The position numbers and the translations under genes were made by a program. Source: Burkholderia arboris (lineage in GTDB: Bacteria; Pseudomonadota; Gammaproteobacteria; Burkholderiales; Burkholderiaceae). Taken from it: 64,000 bases of DNA. The notes under the pieces were generated by a model, which was given only the letters and a program-made list of their open reading frames with translations, searched no databases and was not told the DNA's origin. The stretch covers positions 231,200-295,199 of the forward strand of contig NZ_CABVPX010000007.1 in the NCBI RefSeq assembly GCF_902499125.1. The letters are read 5' to 3'. This document shows, piece after piece, positions 1-9,164 of the stretch. Every line of letters begins with the position of its first letter. The first letter of the stretch is position 1.

Positions 1-300
1 GACGGCTCGTCGGATGCGCGGATGCAGCTGCGCCAGAACCGCATCGACGCGGCCGTGCAGGGGGGCGAGACGTTGCCGTACCAGAACAGCCTCGAGCAGA
101 ACGCGTATGCGCCGGTCGGCAAGCCGTTCCTGTCGCAATACACGGGCATCGGCGTCGCGAAGAGCAACACCGCGCTGAGCAGCGCGCTGACGACGGCGCT
201 CAACCAGATGATCGCCGACGGCTCGTACCAGAAGCTGCTCGCGAAATGGGGGCTGCAGGAGCACGCGGTGGCGAAGGCAACCATCAACGGCACCCACTGA
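1..300 (+). CDS. Amino-acid ABC transporter substrate-binding protein, C-terminal fragment
   Basis: The reading frame is open from the first base, so the gene begins outside the window and only the last 99 residues are present. They fit the end of a family-3 periplasmic solute-binding protein (SBP_bac_3): an LRQNRIDAAVQ segment like the conserved 'GRxDA' stretch, a GIGVAKSNTAL segment like the usual 'G.a..kgn..L', and the typical end pattern of alternating Ala/Leu, 'DGSYQKLLAKWGL'. Such proteins capture polar amino acids or opines and deliver them to an inner-membrane permease. The next gene starts 7 bases after the stop, suggesting one transcript with the deacetylase-family genes. The substrate cannot be read from this fragment. 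Confidence 0.85.
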   Translation, partial: DGSSDARMQLRQNRIDAAVQGGETLPYQNSLEQNAYAPVGKPFLSQYTGIGVAKSNTALSSALTTALNQMIADGSYQKLLAKWGLQEHAVAKATINGTH

Positions 301-307
301 GCGCGCG

Positions 308-1180
308 ATGACGGAGCTGGCTCCCCGCTGGCCGGATGCGAAACGTGCATGCGTCGCGCTCGCGTTCGACCTCGACGGCCCGACTGGCGATGCGATGCTG
401 AACGGGTCGATCTGGCGCAACCCCGCGTATTTCACGCTCGGCAGCTACGGGCCGTGGCGCGCGCTCGGCCGGTTGCTCGACATGCTCGCGTCGTTCGGGC
501 TGCCGGCAACCTTCTTCGTGCCCGCCTGGGTCGCGCAGACGTGGCCTGCGCAATGCGCGGCGATCGTCGAGCGCGGCCACGAGATCGGCTATCACGGCTA
601 CCGGCACGAAGCGTTCTGGACGCTCTCGCCCGATCGGCAGCGCGAGATCATGGCGCAGTCGGCCGACGTCTTCGCGCGCACGCTCGGCGTGCGGCCGGTC
701 GGGTTCCGCACGCCGTCCGGCGACTGGAGTGCAGCGACGGTGGCGGTGCTGCGCGAGGCGGGCGTGCGCTATTCGAGCTCGATGCGCGGCGACGACCGGC
801 CGTACCTGCTGCACGGCGAGGCCGGGGAACCGCCGCTCGTCGAGATTCCCGGCCGCTGGGAAACCGACGATTACGCGTCGCTCGCGTACCACCGCAACCC
901 TGACTACCCGGCCGGGCTCGACCGGATCGCCGGATACGGTGCGACGCTCGACAACTGGACGCGCGAATTCGACGGCGTGTACCGTGACGGGCTGTGCCTG
1001 ACGACGCTGCTTCATCCCAAGGTTTGCGGCAAGCCGGGACGCATCGCGCTGCTTGAGGCATGGCTCGACCATATGTGCGCGCAGGACGGCGTATGGTTCG
1101 CGCGCTGCCACGCGCTAGCCGACTGGTGGCTCGCGCAGGCCACGCGGGATGCGGAACCCATGCAACGGAGCGGCATGTGA
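308..1180 (+). CDS. Polysaccharide deacetylase family protein (NodB fold)
   Basis: This 290-residue cytoplasmic-looking protein (no signal peptide) has the NodB-homology fold: FVPAWVAQTWP, then GHEIGYHGYRHE with the paired zinc-binding histidines near residue 100, and RTPSGDW in the third motif. The first motif reads DLDGPTGD instead of the classical F-D-D-G. That substitution, and the absence of export, fit the amide/imide-hydrolysing branch (PuuE or peptidoglycan-deacetylase-like) better than a true polysaccharide deacetylase. It lies between a binding-protein gene and a second family member that overlaps it by 4 bases, so it probably acts in cytosolic breakdown of an imported nitrogen compound. 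The substrate is unknown. Confidence 0.85.
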   Translation: MTELAPRWPDAKRACVALAFDLDGPTGDAMLNGSIWRNPAYFTLGSYGPWRALGRLLDMLASFGLPATFFVPAWVAQTWPAQCAAIVERGHEIGYHGYRHEAFWTLSPDRQREIMAQSADVFARTLGVRPVGFRTPSGDWSAATVAVLREAGVRYSSSMRGDDRPYLLHGEAGEPPLVEIPGRWETDDYASLAYHRNPDYPAGLDRIAGYGATLDNWTREFDGVYRDGLCLTTLLHPKVCGKPGRIALLEAWLDHMCAQDGVWFARCHALADWWLAQATRDAEPMQRSGM

Positions 1181-2085
1181 CCTACTTTCCTTCATGGCCG
1201 GGCGGCGCGCGATACGCGGTCGCGATCACGGTCGATTTCAACGACATTCATGGCATCCAGACGCGCGAACCGCGCATCGTCGGCCGTGAGAAATCGCTGT
1301 CGGTCTGGCGTTACGGCGCGACACGTGGCGTCGACCGGCTGCTTGCAGCTTTCGACGCGTTCGGCGTGCCGGCGAGCTGGTTCGTGCCCGGCGCCGTCGC
1401 CGAAACGCACGGGGGCGCGGTGCGCGAGATTGCCGCCGCCGGCCACGAGCTCGGCGTGAGCGGCTATCGCTGCGAGGATTTCGATGCCTTGTCGCTTGCC
1501 GCACAGGCCGACGCGTGCCGCGCCGGGCGTGCTGCGCTCGCGGACGCGATCGGTCGCGACGCGGAAGGCTTTCGCTCGTTCACCGGCAACTGGGCCGATG
1601 GTTTCGCGGATTGTCTCGTTGCGGAAGGTTTCACGTGGTCGTCGTCGTGGCGCGGCGACGATCTGCCTTACGTGCATCCGCGCAACGACGGCGACGCGAA
1701 CGGCGCGCGGCTCGTCGAGCTGCCGCTGCACTACGAACTCGAGGACGAACCGTACTTCGAGTTCAACCTGTCGCCGCCCGTGCCGGCGGGCCAGCCGCGC
1801 ATCGCGGCGTACCGGGACGTGCTCGACAACTGGCGGCGCGACGTCGACGGGTTCAGGCGTTTCGGGCTGTGCTGCGTGCTGCGCCTGCATCCCGAGATCA
1901 TCGGCACGACCGGGCGGATCGATCTGCTGCGCGCGTTGCTCGCGCACCTGCGCGGCACCGGTGATGCGTGGTTTGCGACGGGGCGCGACATCGCGCGCTG
2001 GTGGCGTGCGCAGGCCCCCGTGAACGCCCCGGGCCATCCGGTCGACGTGTTCGCGCGTTGCGTGGCAGAGGAGGCGGCGCGATGA
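1177..2085 (+). CDS. Second polysaccharide deacetylase family protein
   Basis: I place the start at GTG 1177, which overlaps the previous stop codon (GTGA) and is preceded by an AACGGAG ribosome site. The longer open frame upstream would run far into the previous gene. The 302-residue product is a paralogue of its neighbour: VDFNDIHG in the first motif, WFVPGAVAE, GHELGVSGYRCE and RSFTGNWADG. In the second motif the usual H-x3-H zinc pair is replaced by S-G-Y-R-C, so one member of the pair may be inactive or use another metal geometry. Translational coupling of the two suggests a heteromer or two successive steps. No signal peptide. Confidence 0.8.
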   Translation: MTYFPSWPGGARYAVAITVDFNDIHGIQTREPRIVGREKSLSVWRYGATRGVDRLLAAFDAFGVPASWFVPGAVAETHGGAVREIAAAGHELGVSGYRCEDFDALSLAAQADACRAGRAALADAIGRDAEGFRSFTGNWADGFADCLVAEGFTWSSSWRGDDLPYVHPRNDGDANGARLVELPLHYELEDEPYFEFNLSPPVPAGQPRIAAYRDVLDNWRRDVDGFRRFGLCCVLRLHPEIIGTTGRIDLLRALLAHLRGTGDAWFATGRDIARWWRAQAPVNAPGHPVDVFARCVAEEAAR

Positions 2086-3467
2086 CAACGGAGACGCAAG
2101 CGCGCGCCACCCGGCTCGCGGCATTCGTTGCACGGACCTCCGCCGATGCAATGCCGGACGACGTCGTCGCGAAAGCCAAGCGTCATGTCCTCGACACGTT
2201 CGGTGCGGCGCTGGCCGGCACGTCGGCCGTCGAGACACGCAGTGCCCGTGCGTTGACCGGCGCCGTTGAGCAGGGTGGCGCGTCGCTATGGGGCACGCGA
2301 CGGCGCGCGAGCGCGCGCGACGCGGCGTTCGTCAACGGCATTGCCGCGCACGCGCTCGAGCTCGACGATTCCGGCGGCTGCGATCATTCGGGCGCGGTCG
2401 TGCTGCCTGCCGTACTCGCCGCGCTGTCGTGCGCCGGCCACCCCGTGACCGGCCGGGCATGCGTGGCGGCGATCGTGCTCGGTTACGACGTCGGTCGGCG
2501 CGTGCTCGAGGCGGCGGGCGGCTACTCGGCCCACAACGGAGCGGGCTGGCATTCGACGCTCAGCTGCGGCGTGTTCGGTGCGGCCGCCGCGAGCGCACGC
2601 GTGCTCGGGCTCGACACCGCACGCACGCGCGACGCGCTTGGCCACGCGGCGAGCTTCGCCGGCGGCCTGTGGAGCTTCATTCACGACGGATCGCAGACCA
2701 AGCGGCTGCACGCCGGGCGTGCGGCCGAAGGCGGCGTGCTGGCAGCATTGCTTGCACGGGAAGGCGTGAGCGGCCCCGCCCGCGTGTTCGACGACGTGTG
2801 GGGCGGTTTCTTCAATACGTTCGCCGCACAATCGCACGCGCCCGACGCATTGACCGACGGCCTTGGTGCGCACTGGAAGCTGATGCGCTGCTCGATCAAG
2901 CCGCACGCGTCGTGCCGCAGCGCCCATGCGGCGGTCGACGCGACGTTGCAACTCGCGGACGGCCGCACGTTCGATGCCGACGCGCTCGAACGGGTGGTGG
3001 TGCGCGCAAGCGCGTTCGTTGCGCGGATGTGTGGCGGTCGCGACCTGTCGACGCTGTCGTCCGCGCAGATGAGCCTGCCGTATGCCGTTGCGGCGGCGCT
3101 CGTGTTCGGCGATACCGGGCTCGGCGCCTATCGCGCAGACCGGCGCGCCGACCCGCGCGTGACCGCGCTGCTCGCGCGCATCACGGTCGACGTCGATCCG
3201 GCACTCGGCGATCTCGACGAACCGACGGTGACCTTGCAGCGCGCGGACGGGACGCGGGAATCGCGTCACGTTCCGATCGCACTCGGCGATCCGCGCAATC
3301 CGCTGCCGGATGCGGCGCTGCTGGCGAAATATCGTGCGCTGGCAAGCACGGCGCTCGACAGTGCGCGCGTCGACGCGTTGCGCGACGTGTGCCTGTCGCT
3401 GGACCGGCAGGCAGACGCGCGCGTGCTGAACGAGCGGCTCGCAGGCGATTCGGAAAACCGCGAATGA
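2082..3467 (+). CDS. MmgE/PrpD family protein
   Basis: The ATG overlaps the previous stop (ATGA) and follows a GAGGCGGCG ribosome site; 461 residues result. The sequence has the all-helical MmgE/PrpD N-terminal pattern (KRHVLDTFGAALAG, FVNGIAAHALELDD, and SIKPHASCRSAHAAVDA in the middle). The best known members are 2-methylcitrate dehydratase PrpD and cis-aconitate decarboxylase, but most operon-borne paralogues have no known substrate. Tight coupling to two deacetylase-family genes and an ABC binding protein suggests a dehydratase or isomerase step in catabolism of the imported compound, not propionate metabolism. No prpB or prpC lies nearby. Confidence 0.85.
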   Translation: MTTETQARATRLAAFVARTSADAMPDDVVAKAKRHVLDTFGAALAGTSAVETRSARALTGAVEQGGASLWGTRRRASARDAAFVNGIAAHALELDDSGGCDHSGAVVLPAVLAALSCAGHPVTGRACVAAIVLGYDVGRRVLEAAGGYSAHNGAGWHSTLSCGVFGAAAASARVLGLDTARTRDALGHAASFAGGLWSFIHDGSQTKRLHAGRAAEGGVLAALLAREGVSGPARVFDDVWGGFFNTFAAQSHAPDALTDGLGAHWKLMRCSIKPHASCRSAHAAVDATLQLADGRTFDADALERVVVRASAFVARMCGGRDLSTLSSAQMSLPYAVAAALVFGDTGLGAYRADRRADPRVTALLARITVDVDPALGDLDEPTVTLQRADGTRESRHVPIALGDPRNPLPDAALLAKYRALASTALDSARVDALRDVCLSLDRQADARVLNERLAGDSENRE

Positions 3468-3575
3468 CCGTGCCGATGGGCTTCGAGCGGCAGTGGCGGC
3501 TGCAACATTCGCGCGAAAAACGGCCGATCAACGATACGTCAACGCCGAGGATGTGCCGCGTGCGGGGTGCCGGGC

Positions 3576-4532
3576 CTATGGCAGCGGCGCGCCCCACACC
3601 GCCGTCACGTCGCCACCCAGCCGCCATTCGTCGAACGGGCGGCGCGGTGCGATGATTGCCGGCAGGCGACGATCGCGAAAGCGCGCGAAGTACGGCTCGA
3701 CCCAACTGAGTTCATCGCGAAACGTCCACGGGAACAGGTCCTGCCTGACCGGCGTGATGGCCGCGAAGCTCGCGGGATTCTCCACCGCGGCGATCACGAG
3801 ATTCGCGAGACGGCCGATCGCACCGTCGTTTTCCCGATAGAGATCGATATGGCGCTGCTGCACGAGCTCCGCCGCGAACACGAGCGGCAGCAGTGCGAAC
3901 GTGTGGTAGTGCAGCGCACGGTTGCCGCGCTTGACTTCCCGTGCAAGCGAACCGTCCGGGCCGATGTCGCGGATGCCTTCGCGAACGCGCAGCAGCCCCG
4001 AATCGACGAGGCTCGCGTTGCCGGTCGCGGTGCCGATCGCGATCAGGTCGAGTCCGGCCCAATACACGAGGTTGTTGTGCAGGTGGTTGATCGCTTCCGC
4101 ATCGCGGGTGGCGATCGCGATGCGTTCGAGCCACGGATCGATCGCATCGAGGCGCGCGCGATTCGCATCGCGCACGTCGCGCGGCATGCGCAGGATCACC
4201 ATCGCGAAATCGGTGCCGGCCCATGAACGCTCGTAATGGCCCTGGTAACCCGAGATCCGGCCCATCAGCGCATCGGCCTGCGCCCAGCTTTCCAGCAGGC
4301 TCGATGCGCACGACCAGTCGCCGTGGTCCGCCGCCGTGTTGAGCCGGGCAATGAAATCGCGCATCGGCTTCACGGCGCGCGCATAGCCGGCGGCGTCGTC
4401 ATAGTAGCCGTGCGGATCGATCGTCGTGACGGCTGGCGGTATGTCGCAGGCGCGGGCCGGTGGCACGGTGCCGAATAGCGCGCCCAGGGAGAGCAACACG
4501 GCGAACAGCGGTCGAGTCGACAGGCAGCGCAT
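3576..4532 (-). CDS. Alginate-lyase-like secreted protein (PL5 fold)
   Basis: The 318-residue product starts with a clear signal peptide (hydrophobic LFAVLLSLGALFGTV, cleavage near PARA|C at about residue 28). The mature part is helical and carries the alginate-lyase features NHLHNNLVYW (compare the N-N-H-x-Y-W catalytic region of AlgL) and RALHYHTFALLPL (the R-x3-Y-H segment). It is therefore probably periplasmic or secreted and cleaves mannuronate-containing polymers, or is a divergent relative. No alginate biosynthesis genes are nearby. It is convergent with the MmgE/PrpD gene and divergent from the TonB receptor, so it is probably a single-gene unit. Confidence 0.75.
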   Translation of the reverse strand: MRCLSTRPLFAVLLSLGALFGTVPPARACDIPPAVTTIDPHGYYDDAAGYARAVKPMRDFIARLNTAADHGDWSCASSLLESWAQADALMGRISGYQGHYERSWAGTDFAMVILRMPRDVRDANRARLDAIDPWLERIAIATRDAEAINHLHNNLVYWAGLDLIAIGTATGNASLVDSGLLRVREGIRDIGPDGSLAREVKRGNRALHYHTFALLPLVFAAELVQQRHIDLYRENDGAIGRLANLVIAAVENPASFAAITPVRQDLFPWTFRDELSWVEPYFARFRDRRLPAIIAPRRPFDEWRLGGDVTAVWGAPLP

Positions 4533-4932
4533 ACGGTCCCCGGTGGTGACGGTCGTGACGCCGGGTGCCCGCGGTCGACGCCGTACCGAGCATCGTGCGG
4601 GGCCGCGTGGTCCGCGGCCGTTTCCGGGTCGAACGCAGTCTAGCGTCCCCGTCTTTCATCCGCCTTTCCCGGCGGCAGCCGACCGGATCGATGGCGCGCC
4701 TGCGCCGTTTTCGCCGCGCGAGCGCCGGATTCGCGTGCCCGCGCACTTTTTTTGAAGACCGCGCCACATTCGCCCGGTATGATCGCTGCGCTCGCGAACG
4801 ACGCCACTGGCCATCGGATTCCGGCTCGCGCGCAATCGACATGACCGGCATGACAACACAGGGCGGACGCCGTTCGATGCGTCGCGCCACGATCGGGCCG
4901 AATCGGCCACCAGCACGACGGAGCAGGGAACG
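4533..4932. other. Divergent intergenic region between alginate-lyase-like and TonB-receptor genes
   Basis: Four hundred bases without a convincing gene. It must hold the promoters of both divergent genes. A T7 run near 4747 is the only AT-rich patch. I looked for a Fur-type palindrome before the receptor gene and did not find a good one. Confidence 0.5.
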
Positions 4933-7125
4933 ATGGTAACGGGGACGAGTGCGGCGCGACGCGCGAGGACGATCGCGGCCGCCGGAGCATGGTGCGTGGC
5001 GGCGGCAGGCAGCGCGCCCGCGCAGGCTGCGGATGCGGGAGACGCGCCGCAGGCCGGCGCGGCGGCAGCCGTGTTGCCGGCAATCGACGTGCAAGGCGTG
5101 GCCGACGGCGCGTCCGTCGGGCTCGTCGGGCGGCGCACCGCGGCCGGCACGAAGACCGACACGCCGGTGGCCGAGATCCCGCAAACGATCAATATCGTGA
5201 CCGCACAACAGATCGAGATGACCGGCGCGGCCGACCTGAACCAGGCGCTGCGCTACGTGCCGGGCTTCTCGACGTTCGGCGCCGACAGCCGGACCGACTG
5301 GTATGCGGCGCTGCGCGGCTTCACGCCGACGCTGTACGTCGACGGCGTGCCGGCCCTGAATACGGCCGTGATCGCGAACTGGCGCGTCGACCCGTACACG
5401 ATCGATTCGATCGCGGTACTGCGCGGGCCGACGTCGGTGCTGTACGGCGCAGGCGAGCCCGGCGCGATCGTCGACGCGCAGACGAAGCTCGCCGACGGCG
5501 CGCGCGTGCGCGAAGCCGGCGTGCAGATCGGCAACGATGCGCGCAAGCAGGTCATGCTCGATGTCGGCGACCGGCTCGATCCGGACGGCAAGGTGGCATA
5601 CCGCTTCGTCGGCGTCGCGCGCGACGGCAACGCGGTGACCGGCCCGAACGGTGACCGGCGCGTCGCGCTCGCGCCGTCGTTCCGCTGGCGGCCGAACGCC
5701 GACACGTCGCTGACGGTCTCCGCAACGTTCCTGCAGGACAGCGGCGACATATCGTCGAACTTCCTGCCGGCGTCGGGCACGGTATTGCCGAACCCCAACG
5801 GCCGCCTGTCGCAGGACACCTACATGGGCGACCCGTCGTTCAACGACTACCGCAAGAAGCAATGGTCGCTCGGTTACGCGCTCGAACACCGCGTGAACGG
5901 GATCTGGACGCTGCACCAGGACGTGCGCTGGTCGCACCTGTCGCTCGACGATGCAACGGTGTTCGGCAATGGCTTCGCGCCCCGCAGCACGACGAACATG
6001 ATGCGTTTCGCGGGGCTGTTCCAGCTCAACTACAGCCGGCTCGACATCGACAATCACGCGCAGGCGCGCTTCGGCACGGGGCCGCTCGAGCATACGCTGC
6101 TGTTCGGCCTGCAATTCGACCGGCAGACGACGACCAACAGCGTGTGGCTTGCACTCGCGCCGTCGCTCGACCTGTACCACCCCGTCTACCGGCCGGTGAC
6201 GGTCGCGATCTTCTCCGGTCCGACGTCGCTCGGCCACATCGACCAGTACACCGCGATGAACACGGTCGGCGTGTATGCGCAGGACCAGATCCGCTGGCAA
6301 CGCTGGACGCTGACGCTCGGCGGCCGCGAGGATGTCGTGAATGCGCGCTTCGACGACCGGACGGCCGGCACGCAGGCGCAGCAGAACGTCAGTGCGTTTT
6401 CCGGGCGCGTCGGGCTCACCTATCAAGGCGACGCCGGGCTGTCGCCGTACCTGAGCTATTCGACGTCGTTCGATCCGGTCATTGGCGTGCGGATGTTCGG
6501 CGGCGGCCTGCCGAAACCGACGCGCGGCGCGCAGATCGAGGCCGGGCTGCGCTGGCAGCCGCCCGGCAGGAACCTGATGCTGAACGCGGCCGTCTACCAG
6601 ATCGACCAGACCAACGTCGTGACGCCGACGCCGGTGAATCTCGACCGGACCGGCACGACGTCCGTGCAGACCGGCAAGGTGCGTTCGCGCGGCATCGAGC
6701 TGAGCGCGGTCGGCAAGCTGACGCGCGAGTTGTCGATCGTCGCGTCGTATGCATATCAGGACGTCAAGAACGTGCAGGCGAACGACGCGTCGCTGAACAA
6801 CTGGCCGGTGTCCGTGCCGCTGCCGCGGCAGATGGCGTCGCTGTGGGCCGACTGGACCTGGCAGACGGGCGCGCTGGCGGGCGTCGGGATCGGCGGCGGC
6901 GTGCGCTATCAAAGCGCGTCGGCCGGCGCGCCCGACAATTCGTTGACGGTGCCGAGCGCGACGTTGTACGACCTGGCGTTGCATTACGACATGCCGCACT
7001 GGCGTTTCGCACTGAACGTCGCGAACCTGTTCGACCGGCGTTATGTCAGCGGCTGCCAGTCGTATGCCGTGTGCGTGTTCGGCAACGAGCGGACCGTGCT
7101 GGCCAGCGCGAAATACAACTGGTGA
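4933..7125 (+). CDS. TonB-dependent siderophore-type outer-membrane receptor
   Basis: The 730-residue protein has a signal peptide (cleavage near PAQA|A, about residue 33), a plug domain at about residues 75-190 (EIPQTINIVTAQQIEMTG, the ALRYVPGF segment, and VLRGPTSVLYGAGEPGA), then a 22-strand barrel ending in the aromatic terminus KYNW needed for outer-membrane insertion. The motif order matches ferric-siderophore receptors of the FhuE/FpvA type. No N-terminal signalling (STN) domain is present, so it is unlikely to control a sigma/anti-sigma pair. The gene just downstream on the other strand encodes a periplasmic esterase of the kind that hydrolyses tri-ester siderophores, which supports an iron-uptake role. 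The exact siderophore is unknown. Confidence 0.9.
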   Translation: MVTGTSAARRARTIAAAGAWCVAAAGSAPAQAADAGDAPQAGAAAAVLPAIDVQGVADGASVGLVGRRTAAGTKTDTPVAEIPQTINIVTAQQIEMTGAADLNQALRYVPGFSTFGADSRTDWYAALRGFTPTLYVDGVPALNTAVIANWRVDPYTIDSIAVLRGPTSVLYGAGEPGAIVDAQTKLADGARVREAGVQIGNDARKQVMLDVGDRLDPDGKVAYRFVGVARDGNAVTGPNGDRRVALAPSFRWRPNADTSLTVSATFLQDSGDISSNFLPASGTVLPNPNGRLSQDTYMGDPSFNDYRKKQWSLGYALEHRVNGIWTLHQDVRWSHLSLDDATVFGNGFAPRSTTNMMRFAGLFQLNYSRLDIDNHAQARFGTGPLEHTLLFGLQFDRQTTTNSVWLALAPSLDLYHPVYRPVTVAIFSGPTSLGHIDQYTAMNTVGVYAQDQIRWQRWTLTLGGREDVVNARFDDRTAGTQAQQNVSAFSGRVGLTYQGDAGLSPYLSYSTSFDPVIGVRMFGGGLPKPTRGAQIEAGLRWQPPGRNLMLNAAVYQIDQTNVVTPTPVNLDRTGTTSVQTGKVRSRGIELSAVGKLTRELSIVASYAYQDVKNVQANDASLNNWPVSVPLPRQMASLWADWTWQTGALAGVGIGGGVRYQSASAGAPDNSLTVPSATLYDLALHYDMPHWRFALNVANLFDRRYVSGCQSYAVCVFGNERTVLASAKYNW

Positions 7126-7132
7126 GCGCGCG

Positions 7133-8065
7133 CTATCGTGCCGCGGCGGGCAGCAGATATTCGAGGCCGTGCGTGAAACCGCGCGGCGCGACCGTCAGGT
7201 GATTTTCGTCGTCGAGTACGTCGACGCGCAGCCGGAGCGACCGGAACTGCCTCGACCGCAAGGACTTCTCCATCTTCCGCGTGTCGGTGACCATGTTGTA
7301 GGTCCTGGCAAAACGCGGATCGCCCTTCCGGACTTCCTCGTACTCGCCGACATATATGAACACCTGCGCCGGCAGGTCGCGGTGGCTGGCCGCGTAGGCG
7401 GCCTCGACACGCGACATGGCGTGCCGGTCGTACCACAGCGACGGACTGCCGATCAGATAGCCGGAGAACAGGTCAGGTTCGGTCAGCAGGATCCTCATGC
7501 CCAGCAGGCCGCCATATGAATGGCCGAGCAAGAATCGCCGGCTTTCGTTGGTCCGGTACTGCTTCGCGATGAACGGCAGAACCTGGTTGCGGAGATACGC
7601 CTGATACGCGCCGGCCTGGCCGTGAACGGCATCGGCCGGTGCGTCGGGAGATCCTGCCGACGTGGGCGTGTAGTCGCGTCGCCGGCTCTGCATGCCGCTT
7701 TCGCCGCGCGCATAGGACAGGCCGACGAGTATGAATTCCTCGACGACGGGCCCTTCGCCGTTGAGACGGCGGGCAATCTGCTTGACGAGGGGGAACGCAT
7801 AGTCGGCATCCGTCACGTAAAGGACGGGATAGCGGCGCTGCGGCTGGCTGCCGTAGGACGGCGGCAGCGCGACGAATACCTGATAGTCGCGGCCGGAAAC
7901 CGGGTCCGGCACGTCGCGGACTTCGGTGTCCGCGACCTCATAGGGTTCGCCGTTGCCGCGCTGCCAGTACGCCGGATGGGTTGCCGTCGTTGCCTGTCCC
8001 GCTGCGGCGGCGGAGTGGGCGATCAGGCACATCGCGACGAGGCCTGCATGCAGAAGTGGCTTCAT
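7133..8065 (-). CDS. Periplasmic alpha/beta-hydrolase, putative siderophore esterase
   Basis: An in-frame start further upstream is possible, but ATG at 8065 begins a textbook signal peptide (MKPLLHAGLVAMCLIAHSAAAAG), so I choose it (310 residues). The mature protein has the esterase-D/Fes-like order: YQVFVALPPSYG, YPVLYVTDADYAF, the nucleophile elbow GHSYGG, IGSPSLWYD, and a C-terminal DDENHLT with the likely catalytic histidine. This subgroup includes IroE-like periplasmic enzymes that cleave ferric tri-ester siderophores. It is convergent with the TonB receptor gene with only 7 bases between stops, which supports functional linkage, but a general carboxylesterase cannot be excluded. Confidence 0.75.
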   Translation of the reverse strand: MKPLLHAGLVAMCLIAHSAAAAGQATTATHPAYWQRGNGEPYEVADTEVRDVPDPVSGRDYQVFVALPPSYGSQPQRRYPVLYVTDADYAFPLVKQIARRLNGEGPVVEEFILVGLSYARGESGMQSRRRDYTPTSAGSPDAPADAVHGQAGAYQAYLRNQVLPFIAKQYRTNESRRFLLGHSYGGLLGMRILLTEPDLFSGYLIGSPSLWYDRHAMSRVEAAYAASHRDLPAQVFIYVGEYEEVRKGDPRFARTYNMVTDTRKMEKSLRSRQFRSLRLRVDVLDDENHLTVAPRGFTHGLEYLLPAAAR

Positions 8066-8348
8066 GCCGGACCGCATGCCTCGTTTGGCCCGCATCAACG
8101 AGGCGACGATCGAATGGTTCGGGAAACGTGGACGTCGCATGGGGCGTGCTCTTGGCCGAAAGCGCGCAGTTTGCCAAAAAAAGCGCGCTCGCGCGGCGCC
8201 GATTCGATTCGTTTGGGCGAACGGGCGGGCGCGATTGGTCAACGACGGCCGGCGCGCCAGGGCCCGGCGATTCCGTTGCCCGGTTGCCTGCGGTGAACCG
8301 CGGCCCGTGAAGCCGGCAGCGCGCGACGGGACGCCGTGAACCGGCGCG

Positions 8349-9164
8349 CTACGCGCCGCGTTGCGGCTCCCGTGCGGCGGTGCGCGCGCCCGCGTGACCC
8401 TGGCGCCGCCATTCGGTCGGGGTGATGCCGAACCGCTCGCGGAAGGCGGTCGCGAAATTGGCCGGCGTGGAAAAGCCGATTTCCTTCGCGATGCTGGCGA
8501 TGCTGAGCGACGTCGAATCCAGCAGGTCCTGCGCGATCCGCAGCCGCTCGTACCGCAGATATTCGAACACCGTCTGGCCGAGATTGTCGCGAAACGCGCG
8601 CGACAGCCGCTTTTCGTGCGTGCCGACTGCGCGTGCCAGTTCCTCCACCGTCGGCGGATCGTTCAGCGTGCGCGACAGGTGGCGAATGGCCGCCCGCACG
8701 ATGATGTCGTCGTCCTTGCCGGCCGCGAACAGGTTGTCCGCCGGTTCCGGACCGGCCGGCCGTTCCCGCTGCGTCCGTGAGAGCTGCACGCGAATCCGCG
8801 CGACCACTTCTTCCGGCTCGAACGGCTTCACCACATAGTCGACGCCGCCGATCTCGAGCCCTTCGAGCCGTTCGTGCAATGCGCCGGCCACGGTCAGGAA
8901 GATGACGGGAATCCCGGCCGTGAGCGGATCGGCGGCAAGCAGGCGGCACGCGGTGAAGCCGTCCATGCGCGGCATCCGCACGTCCATCAGGATCAGGTCG
9001 GGCATCAGCGCCTGCGCGCGCTGGCACGCTTGCGCGCCGTCGGATGCGATGCTGATCCGGCATCCGGTGTCGCGCAGGATGTCGATCAGCAGACGCAGCT
9101 GGTCGGGTTGATCGTCGACGACCAGGAGATGGGCGTCGCTCAATGCGGAGATCGATGAAGGCAT
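8349..9164 (-). CDS. Response regulator with receiver and AraC-type DNA-binding domain
   Basis: The start at 9164 (MPSSISALSD) places the receiver domain at the N-terminus; 271 residues. Residues about 10-130 form a CheY-like receiver (LLVVDDQPDQ acidic pocket, phospho-acceptor Asp in LILMDVRMPRMDG, conserved Lys in VVKPFEPEE). Residues about 160-255 are an AraC/XylS double helix-turn-helix (LARAVGTHEKRLSRAFRDN and IAKEIGFSTPANFATAFRERFG). A phosphorylated AraC-type regulator needs a sensor kinase, none of which lies in the window. It could control the neighbouring receptor and esterase genes or the downstream adhesin. That target is a guess from position only. Confidence 0.85.
   Translation of the reverse strand: MPSSISALSDAHLLVVDDQPDQLRLLIDILRDTGCRISIASDGAQACQRAQALMPDLILMDVRMPRMDGFTACRLLAADPLTAGIPVIFLTVAGALHERLEGLEIGGVDYVVKPFEPEEVVARIRVQLSRTQRERPAGPEPADNLFAAGKDDDIIVRAAIRHLSRTLNDPPTVEELARAVGTHEKRLSRAFRDNLGQTVFEYLRYERLRIAQDLLDSTSLSIASIAKEIGFSTPANFATAFRERFGITPTEWRRQGHAGARTAAREPQRGA

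Noticed and set aside
4399..6999. 866-residue open frame antisense to the TonB receptor
   Set aside because: It mirrors codon bias of the receptor gene on the other strand; the protein is Arg/Ala/Val/Asp-rich with no motif.
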